From contig JARFJB010001945.1 of assembly GCA_036346205.1 (NCBI GenBank), positions 2,545,001 to 2,609,000 of the forward strand: a DNA stretch of 64,000 nt. Reading direction: 5' to 3'. Source of the DNA: Vesta saturnalis. Taxonomy: Eukaryota; Arthropoda; Insecta; Coleoptera; Lampyridae. The notes under the pieces were generated by a model. That model worked only from the letters and a program-made list of their open reading frames with translations, was not told the DNA's origin and did not search any database. Position numbers and translations under genes: made by a program. Below are positions 22,901 through 35,600 of this stretch, in pieces (positions within the stretch are counted from its first letter, which is position 1; each line of letters opens with the position of its first letter).

Positions 22901-25900
22901 GTTATCGAAACGCTTAGATTGTATAATTTAAAGTACACCATTAAAAAAACCCAACAAGGATAAGTATTTTATTATGAGTCATAATGGTGAAAGTTTACAT
23001 TTTCTTATTATAAAGAGGTTGCATAATTATCCTGTCATAAAAATGGTATTCTAATAAAGAACAAAGACATGTAAAGATAATGACAAGTGTTTTATAATAA
23101 AAGATTTTATTTAATTAATTTAACCTGTTAACATGTGCCAAGGTTATTTTTATTTTATAGAAGCGGTCGGCCTTGGATTTTTTTTTAAGTTAACGTGTAT
23201 CATATAGGTAAAACTTCGCGACGCGAGGCTTTCGGCGAAGGCTGTTTCGGCAATTTCACTCCAACCCTCCCCGAGCATTACCGAGATTGTAAGGCAGGTG
23301 TAGGGTGTCGCAACTTGTTCTCGGGTCTTTGCCTCTTATGATCGCAACTTGTTCGTAGGCCTTCGTGTATTGTCGTGGTACCCTTGCCGAAAAATTTGAA
23401 TATGTATTATAATAATAAGGAGCCTAATGCTAACTTGTAAGACAGATGTAGGGCTGCGCAACTTGCTCTCGGGGCTTTGTCCCTTGTCGAGGCCCCAATG
23501 GCGGAAAATTTGAATCTGTATTTGTATTTAAGTCTCTGCAGGTTGTGGCTGGAAATATGAATCTGTATTATAATAAGGGGTATAATGCTAACTTGTAAGG
23601 TAGATGTATGGCTTAGCAACTTACTTTCAGGCGCTCGCCCCTCGACAAAAGATTTGAATTTGTATTTGTATTTAAGTCTCTGCAGGTTATGGCTGGAAAT
23701 ATGAATCTGTATTATAATAAGGGGTATAATGCTAACTTGTAAGACAGATGTAGGGCTTAGCAACTTACTTTCAGCCCCTCGTACCTCGAACAAAAATTTG
23801 AATTTGTTTGTGACGCCATCTATGAGGGGAAATCTGAACTTGTATTATAATAATAAGGAGGCCTAATGCTAACTTATAAGACAGACAGAGGGCTTCACAA
23901 CTTACTTACTTTCGGGTCTTGGCCCCTTGGCGGGAAATTTGGATTTGTATTTAAGTGTTTACATTCTGATTACTTATTGCGATAAATTTGAACTTTTATT
24001 CTAATAAGAGACGTATTGCTAGCTTATAAGACAAAACATAGGAAACTGTGCCTGCGCTCTAATGAATATTTTCTGTAATAAAGGTGGCACCATCTAGCGT
24101 TGTATTTCAAGGACTAATCAGGGTTTTGTTTGTGGCACCATCTAGGGGTATATTTTTAAACTAGCGAATGTTTTCTGCAATAAAGGCGGCGCCACCTGGC
24201 GATATATTTCTAGGACTAATTAGGGTTGTTTGTGGTGCAATATAGTAGTATCAAGGCTAATGAATGTTTTCTGTAATAGAGGTTGATCGTGTTCGTCTCT
24301 CTCTCGTTTCTTTCTCAAACATACAAATCAATTACTCAAATCAAATTAATCAAATCAATTAAATACCAAACTGATTTAACTTAATCATACAAAATCAGCT
24401 CACAATTCAAAAAATAGCAGTATGATTGAACACACAGAGTGCAAAAGAAAGAAAGCCAATCTCACACTTATTGTAGCTACCCATCTAACCGCCGTTTCGC
24501 ATTAAGTGCAGCATTATTAGTGCAGGTTGAAACACCGTTAGGAAAAACAAGTTTATTAACAAAATTGAAGGAAAGCTTAGCGTTTGCAAATATATTATTA
24601 TTATAAACAACAAAACATCATTTATTTAATCACATCCTTTATAGGTCCTCTTCTTCTTCTTGAACCGTGATTCGTCGCTATCATCATCATGGTTTTCAGA
24701 CTCGTCCTTCTCCTCTACCTCATCGCTCTTCTTCCTCTTTGTGAATCATCACCATCACCTTGGATGTGAGATACATTCAGCTCATCCATGTCATCGTTTC
24801 CATCATCATCTTGAACGGTTATGTTGTAATAGTTTATTAACAAGTCAGTAAAATCTCTAATGTCCGCTGATGTTGGCTCATAAACAGGAGAATACATTAT
24901 AATAATGCACACTCGATGACGGTTACGCTTTAAAGAACGAAACGCACGAGAAACGAGAATGCTGCTGGCCTTGGGTCTTGTGCGCTGACGCACTCGTCAA
25001 TGTTCGGGTAGAATCGGTTATCTTCGGGGGAAATTTGGAGTAGGGGTCGCCGAAAATCCTGCGCAGCCGTCTTTGGGAAAAATGCCTCAACGCGCGAGTT
25101 AAAAAATATACCCCTAGATGGTGCCATAAACAAAACCCTGATTAGTCCTTGAAATATAACGCTAGATGGTGCCACCTTTATTACAGAAAATATTCATTAG
25201 GCCATACACAACTAGATGACGAGACAAATTCAAATTTCCCAACAAGCGCCACGACAGGAGGGCGCAGGCCCAAACACAGTTTACTATGTTTTGTCTTATA
25301 AGCTTGCAATAGGTCCCTTATTAGAATACAAGTTCAAATTTCTCGCAATAAGTAATCAGAATGTAAACAATTAAATACAAATCCAAATTCAAATTTCCCG
25401 CCAAGGGACCAGGGTTTAAGACCCGAAAGTAAGTAAGTTGCGAAGCCGTATGTCTGTCTTATAAGTTAGCATTAGGCCTCCTATGTGGCACTTTCAAACG
25501 AATGTATTGTACATTGTGATCAGGTAAGTGGGTATTAACAAAAAAGCGGAATACTTCTTTAAACCAAAATTTATAAATGTATTGTCGATGCAATTATTTA
25601 ATCTGGTTTTAGTATTTATCGTCTGTAAAAAAAAACAAAAACACTGAAAGAGTCGTAAACTTTAAGAGCATTTATATCTTGCGTGTCGAACTTCACATTG
25701 AAATCGCCGGCGATGATTGCTTTTTTATTTAATATTTTAGTCAATATGGTTTCAATCCTTTCAAGAAATATTCCAATATCACCCGAGGGTGATCTATACA
25801 TGGTTATTGTGTACACATTTTGGCTAGTTATATTAACTGCCGTTAGTTCTGCATGGTTTTCTATAGAGAGCAAATTTAAGTCGTGTAAGACTCTGTGAAG

Positions 25901-28900
25901 TCTTGACTGTCTTCTGTCCACCATGTTGGGCATTTTGTCTACTGACGGCAGCCCACTTACCACACTAATAATTTGGTGTCGATATCTTTAAACCAATGTT
26001 CACTTATGCACACCGCGCTGAAATCCACCTTGCTAGTGTTTAAATAGGATTCCGATTCTAGCAATTTATTTCGTATGTTTATATGTAAATTTGAATTTAC
26101 GTCTTTAATTTTTGTGATATTACTTTCGGCTGGTTGGAATTGGACAAACGAAAATTATAGCGACTTATCCTTACGTATTCAGGGCAGTTGTTGGCTTCTA
26201 GTAGATCGCTGGCATTCTTTACGTGTGTTCCAACTCTGACGTGTTTTATCATATCTTCTTCGGTGACAGAAGGAGATATTCTTCCTATAAAAACCCAAGC
26301 TTTTTTGGGTGCAGCTTTTATAGAAAAAGTGTTACTGGAGTTTGACCCTGTAATCACTTTAAAGTTATGATGTTTGTTTTTATTATTATTATGATGAACC
26401 GTCGAACTTTTTTTACGTTTGACTACTGCAAAGCTGTCAGTTATGTTAGAGTTAGGTAGGTTATTGATGTTTGAATCACTTGATGAGTCGTTATTTACGT
26501 TAATAATATTATTTAAACCCTCCATTTCTGGTTTATTTTTGTTGTCATTCACCTCATGCGTTTGTATAATCACCTTGGTTAGATTCTATTTGGTATTTTT
26601 TTTGTGGCTTCTGAGAAAAATTTGAGTTGATTTGGATGTTTTACATCGTAGTGATTATTAGAATCATTATTTTTTGATTTGATTATTTCATCCTTTATAA
26701 CCTTAATTCAATCAAAAGGATTGAAAACGGGATGCATATGTGAAATTATAATTATGCTAACCAACGTTCAGTGTATACAAAATAAGTTTGGTTGGACTGC
26801 TACCCGTACCTTGGCTAGATAGTAGAACATGAGTATCTCAGGGCGCCAGGGCTAAAGGTTGGTAATTGGTGCAGAAGATAATAAATAGCCCATTCGGAAC
26901 TTATTTAGTGTTGGTTTACTAATACAAAGAAAGTTAGGTTATGTAAATGTTTAATGAATGTCAGTTGAAGTGTTTTATATATAAGGTATTTACACTAGCT
27001 GATATGCAATTAATGAAATCAAACAATCTAATTATATAAACTGTGAATGTGAAATGTGTGATTGGTCTGTTTTGCTTGTTGTACGTATGTGTGTGAGCTT
27101 GTCCGGGAGATCTCTTACAAGTTTCGGTTAAATACTGCATACAGTATTAATTAAATGTGCTAGCTTATATAATTAAGTTAATCGGACGGATCTGACCTTA
27201 AGCACTTAGTTGCGTTAATAATGGTTTTGCTTCAACTAACGTGATGGTATGAATGGGTGCTCTGGTGATGGTGATGGTTGTGGTGGTGATGGGGTGTTGC
27301 TTAGCGGTGATGGTTAAAGGTGGTGGTTAGTGGTTGCTTAGCGGTGTTAAAGGTGGTGGTTCCTGATGTTCTTAATTTTCTGGATCAATCAATGGCAAAT
27401 TTTATATCCCTGATTATGGAATTGGGTAGATTTATGAAGAACGGCTAATGTAATGAAAAAAGTAATGAGAAAAAAAAAGAAAACCCCTAAAATCGGTGTA
27501 TTTTAGAATTGTTTACTTATATTATAAATACACTTACCAAGGTTAGATTTGGGTTTTCTTTAAAATAACTAATTTAATTACAGAAACTTTATTCTTGTTT
27601 TAGGCTGCATATGCTTTGAGATAAAGGATTCCCTTCGTGGAAGATGATTATGAATTAAATAAACCTTGTGGTCCAAAAATGTTCAAAATCTTATGATTAA
27701 TTTATTAATAACATGAAATTGTCCTCACCAATAGTGATATTTTTACTTAATTAGGTCAATAATTAGAATTTTATTATTTATTTTTAAGGATTGCTTGGAT
27801 TATTTCTAAGCACACCTTTCTTTGGTAAATGTCTTTTGACAGTAAAATAGAAATTCTCTTATCACAGAAGTTTGTACCCTTATCAGCAACCTTGTAAAAG
27901 CGGGATTTTTAAATTTTAAATTGAGCACCGTTACACCTTGCTGTTTATTAATTTGATTAGGGTCGTCTTTAGTGAGCACAATGTTGAGTCAGTAACTTTA
28001 GGGTCACAAATCGAACATCTAAATTTTACAAATCTTGCAGTACGTGATTTTATATAACGTAAACAGAATGAAACAATCAGTCCGAAATAATTAGTTTACG
28101 AATGAATATGCTTTATACATTGAATTGATACCTAGACGTTACTTAAATAAAAACTTAAACAAATGGCATATTCATCCGTCTAAATATACAAATAAACACT
28201 TCGTTAAGATCACACAAGTAAATTCAGGAAAAATAGTTACCTCACAATGCACAAAATGGTCAATCGGGACTTCCCTTTCTTTCTCAAAACTCCTTCCGGT
28301 ATTTTATCGCCAATCAGCAGCTTCTTAATTCTTAACTTATACTTACACAAACTTTGGCAAATCGTTCTCCACTTCCACCTGCACGTTTATAAAAACAAAC
28401 TTTATATTTACAGAAACTAATTAAGCGTTCTATTTACAGCAATTATATTATTTGTTCGAGGTCCGCTGTGTACGCGGCACTGTCACTTAACTAGGAATTT
28501 CTTACAGTAAATTCGCATAATCAAAATGCGATAAAACAACGTTCAACAGAATAAAGGGTCCATGCTTAATAAAAAACACTAGAACCAATTCTATGACCCG
28601 AAATTGTCACTATTGACAAATGACATCATTTTCCCGGTGTGTGTGAATCTTCAATAATATCGCAACAAATGGAAACGAAAAGTCTTCCTGTAGTAACGTT
28701 CGGTACATCCTCGATATGGCGTAATCAGTTCCATCTTGCTCCACCAACCCCTTTTGCGTACATTGCGAAGCCGCAAACAAAAGTGTGAGCCTTCACCTAC
28801 ATCTCTAACAAGACTGACTTCATCCAGATCTCGCCATCTTCAATTTAATCCTCTTTATATTTCAATTAGTCAATCCTACAACCTCAATACTTTAAATCAT

Positions 28901-31900
28901 TATACGTGCGAAAAACGAAGACACATCTGCAAATGAAACGGAAAATTACGTCACTTATATAAATAATTCCACTCTGCACAAGACCTCACGGTACCTTATC
29001 AATGAAACTTGATATCCTCGTCAAAGAATTTCCTTTCCTTAAAGTAACGTCTTCAATTTAATTTTAAATACCCTATTCTAAATAACCTCACCATAAAAAA
29101 AAAACAACTTTTAAACAATTTCAAACCTCAATACATTAACACTTGGAAACAAAACATTTTAAATATATTATTTTAACACCGAAATTCGAAAAAAACGAGA
29201 AGAAAAAAGTTATCCGAGACGTCACTTAAAATTGTCACGCCTGGTGACAACATTTGCGGGTGGCATAGCTTAAAATTTGCTGTCACTATTTAATTTTATG
29301 TGCAAAATAAAGGGAGCACAATTCGAAATTTTTTCTTATATTCCCAAGTATACTATGTTTAATTTAACTTGGCAACAATTTGAATGCAGAAGAAGAAGAG
29401 AAAAGCAAAGTGCGTATAATATTCTTTTACTTAAAAAAACTCAAAGTTGTGGTTTTCATTGTTTAATTATATACTCATCCTCATTAATTAGTTGTGTTAA
29501 GTATTGTTCCTTTTTTTTAGACATTAAAATCAAAAGTACCTGTATTTGTGGATAAAATGATGTATGCACCTAATGCAAACAGTCGAGTTGGCCCAACAAG
29601 CAACGAAAGTCTTTTCCATTTATTGAAGCGACCATGGGATCCTTTAACTATACAACCACAAAATAAACCACGAAAACTACCTGGAAATCCTATTATTATT
29701 ATTGTTCCTTCAGCTCCAAGCATTTCTAACCCAAATCAATTAAAAAGGCAGCACAAATGGATTACGCTGTTTTCTAATTTGTCAACAGTAGTTGCAGTTC
29801 ATACAAACATGGGTATTAATACGTGAATTCATAATTTTTCTTTAAATATTATGTTTATAGGAAGTTCTGCAAATCGTTTAACAATGATAAATTGTGCCGA
29901 TCAAATGTTAGCAGCTACAAGAGCAAAAATTCAAGAAGTGAAATCTGATTACCCTGGAAGGCAAATTATACTAATAGGCTTTAATGTCGGTTCTGCTCTT
30001 GCTTTACAGGTCGCTCAGGTGGAGCATGTTCTTTGTGTGGTGTGTTTAGGTTTCTCGTTATTAACAGCTGAAGGTAAACGTGGAGAGCCCGATGATAGCC
30101 TCTTAGAGTTGCAATGCCCCGTACTATTTGTAATTGGACAATGTTCTAATACTTCTTTGTAAGACTTAATATATTTCATTCTGTATATTACCTGTAAACG
30201 TTTCAGACAAGAAGATATTGAAGATCTTCGTGAAAGAATGCGTGTTGAAAATGGATTAATTGTGGTAGGGTTTGCTGATGATCATTTACGGGTGAATAAA
30301 AAGAAAAAAAGGGCTGAGGGTATCACACAGGCAGGAGTAGATCGAAGTATTGTGGTATGTTAACATTAAATTATTACATGTACTTAACAGTTGAATACCA
30401 ATTTTTACCATCACTAAGGAATGTATTCATGTTAACTAGGATCACATTGGAGAATTTATTAGCAGTTTACTGCTCTCTCCCTTTCCGCCACAATTAAGGC
30501 AATCTCCCATCCACGGTTCATCTGATGTACCACCTCCCAAGCGTTCCAAAATAGAACGTAAACGTAATAATTCAAATGGAAGTTCAATAGACAGTGAACC
30601 TCCATCGCCTACTCCCAAAATAACCAGGCCAGGTAAACTTAATTAAATGAACACAATTATTTTTTATTTATAATATTTGCAGTTGGAAGACCACCCGGCT
30701 CTAAAGGAAAAGCCAAGTTAGAAGCAAAATGGGCTGCTCAAGTTAGTCAAGGTATTCCTCCCTCTTCTCCAGACACTCCCACACACAATTTATCATATTC
30801 TCCTTCATTACCTCAACCTTTAACTGAAATTACGTCTAATAATAAAAGTCCTAAAAAATTCAATTCTGGCGACTCTCAATCATCTGTAGCAGACAGTCCA
30901 TCCGGTCCATCCGACTTCGTTGACTTACACAACAAAGTAACACCTTCCTCAGGTAATTTTTTTAATGCACGCTTTAAAAATAAAGCACTTATGACATAAT
31001 TATACTGATTTTTTTCATTACTTCAGCAAATAACCTCTAAAAATTATGCAGGTTTTAAAAACAAATTTTTATTCATGAATATTTTGACTTTTTGTATTCT
31101 TTACTTAACAAATAACACGGGGGCGTGTGGGCAGTTATTGTGTGGGCTTGATTGCATAGAGAATTTCATTAACTATAATATGTTAAACTGTAGACTCTTT
31201 TTTTTCTATCTAATTTCTATTGAGACGTTATTTAGGTCTTTGGCATTTTTTTCATCATCTAAGTTAACGCGTTTTGTTTTATTTAGCCAAAATATCATTA
31301 ATACGCAAAAATTAATGTTCACGTGCGTTGTGGAAAACTGAGCATCATGTCCATTAACATATTATTTTGATTTGAAAACTTGGACTTTTTGCTCGGATTT
31401 TTTGCGTAATGTGTCACAAAGGACTAAAGATGCCATAACTCCAAACTACATTTACTAGATGAATATTGCGTTTTTTCCATAGTTTGTTAAATTAAAAAAA
31501 TAAATTAAATACCTTGTCCAAAAGTATTATTTTTGGTTTTTATATTGATAACACTACAATTGTTTCGACTTCTTAAATATAACAGGCTTTTACGTGCGGT
31601 ATATCAAAATTTAAATGACAGACATTTGATAACTATAAATATTATTATGATATAGAATGAAAGATAAGTAAATACATTGAGCATAGTATTTAGTGCAGTG
31701 CACTTCGATCGTTATCGTTCAATCTGTCTGAACCTTTACTTTAAAATGATTTGACCTACTCAGGTGATAGTGTATCCGTTTCTGACTAAAATGTACCCGA
31801 CAGTATAAAAATCGTACCACGGCGAAGGGCGTGGGAATGATTTTTGTAAAAAAAAATTTAAAAAATGATTTATTCCCCAAAACAAGTTTTTTCACCTGGT

Positions 31901-32379
31901 CTAGCTTGAACAGCAAGTGCTAAAAAGAAGTTACTTTTCATAAATTACATTAATTTAAATGAATAATCGATTATATTATATACTTTTCAATTGTTATTTA
32001 TCACCATTACAGAAAAATGGAAACTTCACTTAAAAAATACCCTGAAATAAATCAAATACTCCATTCTTTTCTGTTTCTAATGGTTTATTTTTTGTTAAAA
32101 TCGGATAAAAAATAAAGTAGATAATGAATTTTATTTAGAAGCTTCTCATGATTCCGCCCGGCGCGCAGCGGTTACATCAGTGCCTGTCGACACCCCCGCT
32201 TCACGCATTTGCCCACAAGATGCTCAAATAAATCACGTATAGAATAGCTTCGTTATCTTTCAGCATTTTATTTATTTAGTAAACATGGTATAAAGCAGAT
32301 AAATCAATTATTTTAAAAACTCCACCCATAATTGACATGGTATTAAAAATTATATACATATTTTACATTTGCAGTACTT

Positions 32380-32448
<69 letters not shown>

Positions 32449-32630
32449 CCTTCACGCATTTGCCCACAAGATGCTCAAATAAATCACGTATAGAATAGCT
32501 TCGTTATCTTTCAGCATTTTATTTATTTAGTAAACATGGTATAAAGCAGATAAATCAATTATTTTAAAAACTCCACCCATAATTGACATGGTATTAAAAA
32601 TTATATACATATTTTACATTTGCAGTACTT

Positions 32631-32679
<49 letters not shown>

Positions 32680-35600
32680 TCTTAAGTTTACCTACATGAG
32701 CGCATCTAATAAATCGAATTTTAAAAACTATTAAATGTATTAGTATGTAAAATCTCATTCCTTGTCGGAACTAGAATCTTTATCTGATTCCAAATTGTGT
32801 TGTTTTGTGTTTTTGCAAGTTGTTGTTTGTTCAAGACACTTGCAAGATCCTGCTACTTTTAGCTTTATACATGAACAGTTTCGTGACCTGCAATCTAGAA
32901 AAACAATTACGTTGTATTACCAAAAATAAAATATACACTGCCTTTTATTCAACTATAATTCATTAATAAATCCATTTGAGTAGGATTTTCCGGCAATGTT
33001 GTAAGTACTGGTTGTAATTCATTATTATGCTTCTGTCAACCATTATTTAAGGGATCCAGAATGCCAGGTTTGAATTGTAAGCTATGTAACCAAATGTATG
33101 CCTGGTAATTGACTCTCTTACAATGCAGTAATAGGCTGTCTTCGGTGGGAGGTAATTTGTTGATATTTTTGGAAGAAGCTAAAAACCGCTTAGATGATCT
33201 ATGCAGTCGATGTCGTCATTATTTGTAGAGTTTCAGAACAAATTTCCGAAGTTCCTGCATTTTTCACTTTCCAACACGATTTCTTGCCCAGTCCCACAAA
33301 TTGACTAGTTGTATCAGAGCATGGAAAACTGGCAAACTTGTGAGACTGGGCAAGAAATCGTGTTGGAAAATATTTTTATCTCATGACACGTTACTGAAAA
33401 ATGTAGGAACTTCGGAAACACTGTTTAGTGAAATGAAAAAAATTGTTCTGAAACTCTACAAATAATGATGACATAGACTGCATAGATCATCTAAGAGGTA
33501 ATTTCAAGACAAAATTTACATCGATTGGGGCTTGAACCTTGATGGCGCAGTTGGTTAGCCCCGTACTCTATAGCAAAGTACAGGTCGTAGGTTCAAATCC
33601 TACTCGAGGTAAACTTTTTATTTATGTATTTAATAAAATTAATAATAATTTTTAATTACATATTTACCTTTGAACTTATTCGTTCATAACAAAACCTTTT
33701 AATAATCATCTAAGAGGTATTCTACCTTCTTCCAAAAATATCAACAAATTACCTCCCACCGAAGGCAGCCTATTACTGCATTGTAAGAGAGTTAATTACC
33801 AGGCATACATTTGGTTACATAGCCTACAATCTAAACCTGCTATTCTGGATCAATAATGAATTACTGACATTGCCGGAATTTCCTACTCAAATGGATTTCT
33901 TAACGACTTGCAGTTGTATTAAAGGTATAGTATGCAGTATATATTTTATTTTTGGTTTTGGCTAAAAGTATCTTGTATTGGAACTTGCAAGCGTCTTGGA
34001 CAAACAACAACTTGCAAAAACAAAAAATAACACAATTTGGAATTAGATAAGGATTCTAGTTCCGACAGGGAATGAGATATTACATACTAATATATTTAAT
34101 AGTATGTTATTCTTTTATAAACGACGATCTCATTATGATTTGTTATTTTGTACTTTTTTCCAATTTTGACTTTAAATTCCATTTATTACATGCGCTCGTG
34201 TATGTAAACTTAAGATCTCTATGTATGTACAAGTATTGCAAATGTAAAATATGTATATAATTTTGAATACCATGTCAATTACGGGGGACTTTTTTAAATA
34301 ATTGATTTTTCGGCTTTATACCATGTGTACTAAATAAATAAAATGTGTGAAGCGGGGGTGTCGACGGGCACTGATGTAACAGCTGCGCGCCGGGTGGAAT
34401 CATGACAAGCTTCTAAATAAAATTCATTATCTACTTTATTTTTTATCCGATTTTATCAAATAACAAACCATTAGAAACAGAAAAGAATGGGCTATTTGAT
34501 TTATTTTAGGGTATTTTTTGATTGGAGTTTCCGTATTTCTGTAATGGTGATGAATAACAATTGAAAAGTGTCTTTCAAAAGCAATTGTGACGGTTAGCCG
34601 CAAATCGCATAAATATAATCGATTATCCATTTAAACTAATGTAATTTATGAAAAATAACTTTTTTTAGCACTTTCTGTTCAAGCTAGACGATGCGCCTTT
34701 AACCAGATGATTGATAGAACTCGTCGTGGAGAATGAATTATTTTATTATTTTTTTTTTTACAAAAATTCTTCTCCCATCCTTCGCCCTGTCACGATTTTT
34801 ATACTGCCGGCTACATTATACTCAGAAAGAGATACACTATCATCTGAGTGGGTTCAATCATTTTAAAGTAATGATGCAAACGAAATCATAACCAGAAATA
34901 TCTGATTTGCTAGAGGCCCCTTTCAAGGTGTATCGATAACCCCACATTTTTTTTGAAATACAAAAAATAGATCACACAAAAGCACTCCTCCTTGTACCCA
35001 AAAGCCTTACGAAAGGCTTACGAACAAGTTACCAATATCGCAATCGGATGAAGGGTTTAGCAATACATAAAAAACGAACATACATATATACATACAGATA
35101 TTTATTTGTATGTACAGGGTGGTCAACTAAGAATGCGAGGTACTGTATCTGGGAAACTATCCATCGTAGAGGCTTGCGCAAAAAAAAGTTATTACTAAAA
35201 CGACCAATACATAAACCTGGAAAATATTTTCAAGTTTCTGAAATGACCGCTAGGGGGCGTAATTGCAATCTTGAATCTAAGAAAGTGATGTTTCTGTGAA
35301 TTCTGCTATATTAACCTAATAAAAAAATAACTGATCTTTAAAGTCGAGGATAATCTGAATTTTTTTTGTTTGGCATTTTTTGACGTATGTCTAAAAATAA
35401 AGTGGTGGGGGGGTATTAAAAGGTTTCCTTAAATAACCCCCTGTATCTTCGAAACGGCTAAGCTGATTTTAACAAACTTGGGCGCGTTGAAATGAGCTAT
35501 TCTTGGGCTACAAATGTTATAATATTTGAAGTTTTGTTAGTTTCACATGTCGTCGCTAGAGGGCTTTGTTCGACATTCCGACAGAAACGGTTAATTTTCG

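Larger units (their letters stand above)
31735..34872. repeat. 3.1-kb imperfect palindrome (arms ~1.5 kb)
   Basis: The left arm (31735 to about 33300) is matched inverted by 33333-34872. Landmarks: ACTTTAAAATGATTTGA against TCAATCATTTTAAAGT at the outer ends; CGGCGCGCAGC against GCTGCGCGCCGG; CGATTTCTTGCCCAGT against ACTGGGCAAGAAATCG at the centre, with a spacer of about 35 bp. The arms are diverged by scattered changes. The left arm carries a private tandem duplication (32188-32690) and the right arm a private tRNA-derived insertion (33501-33704). No conserved coding frame was found. Confidence 0.85.

Noticed and set aside
24660..24851. Ser/His-rich plus-strand frame
   Set aside because: Antisense of the acidic minus-strand stretch.
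27240..27365. G-quadruplex or coding GGTGAT repeat
   Set aside because: Imperfect low-complexity tract without runs of three or more G at regular spacing and without a long frame.
28125..28936. Two plus-strand frames as an independent gene in KANSL3 intron 3
   Set aside because: Short, no motifs and no second exon with matching phase.
33536..33611. Functional tRNA gene
   Set aside because: The anticodon loop is 9 nt and the D stem has a mismatch; the target duplication shows it is an insertion.
31735..34872. LTR retrotransposon with inverted LTRs
   Set aside because: The repeats are inverted, not direct; no TG...CA ends, primer site or pol gene is present.
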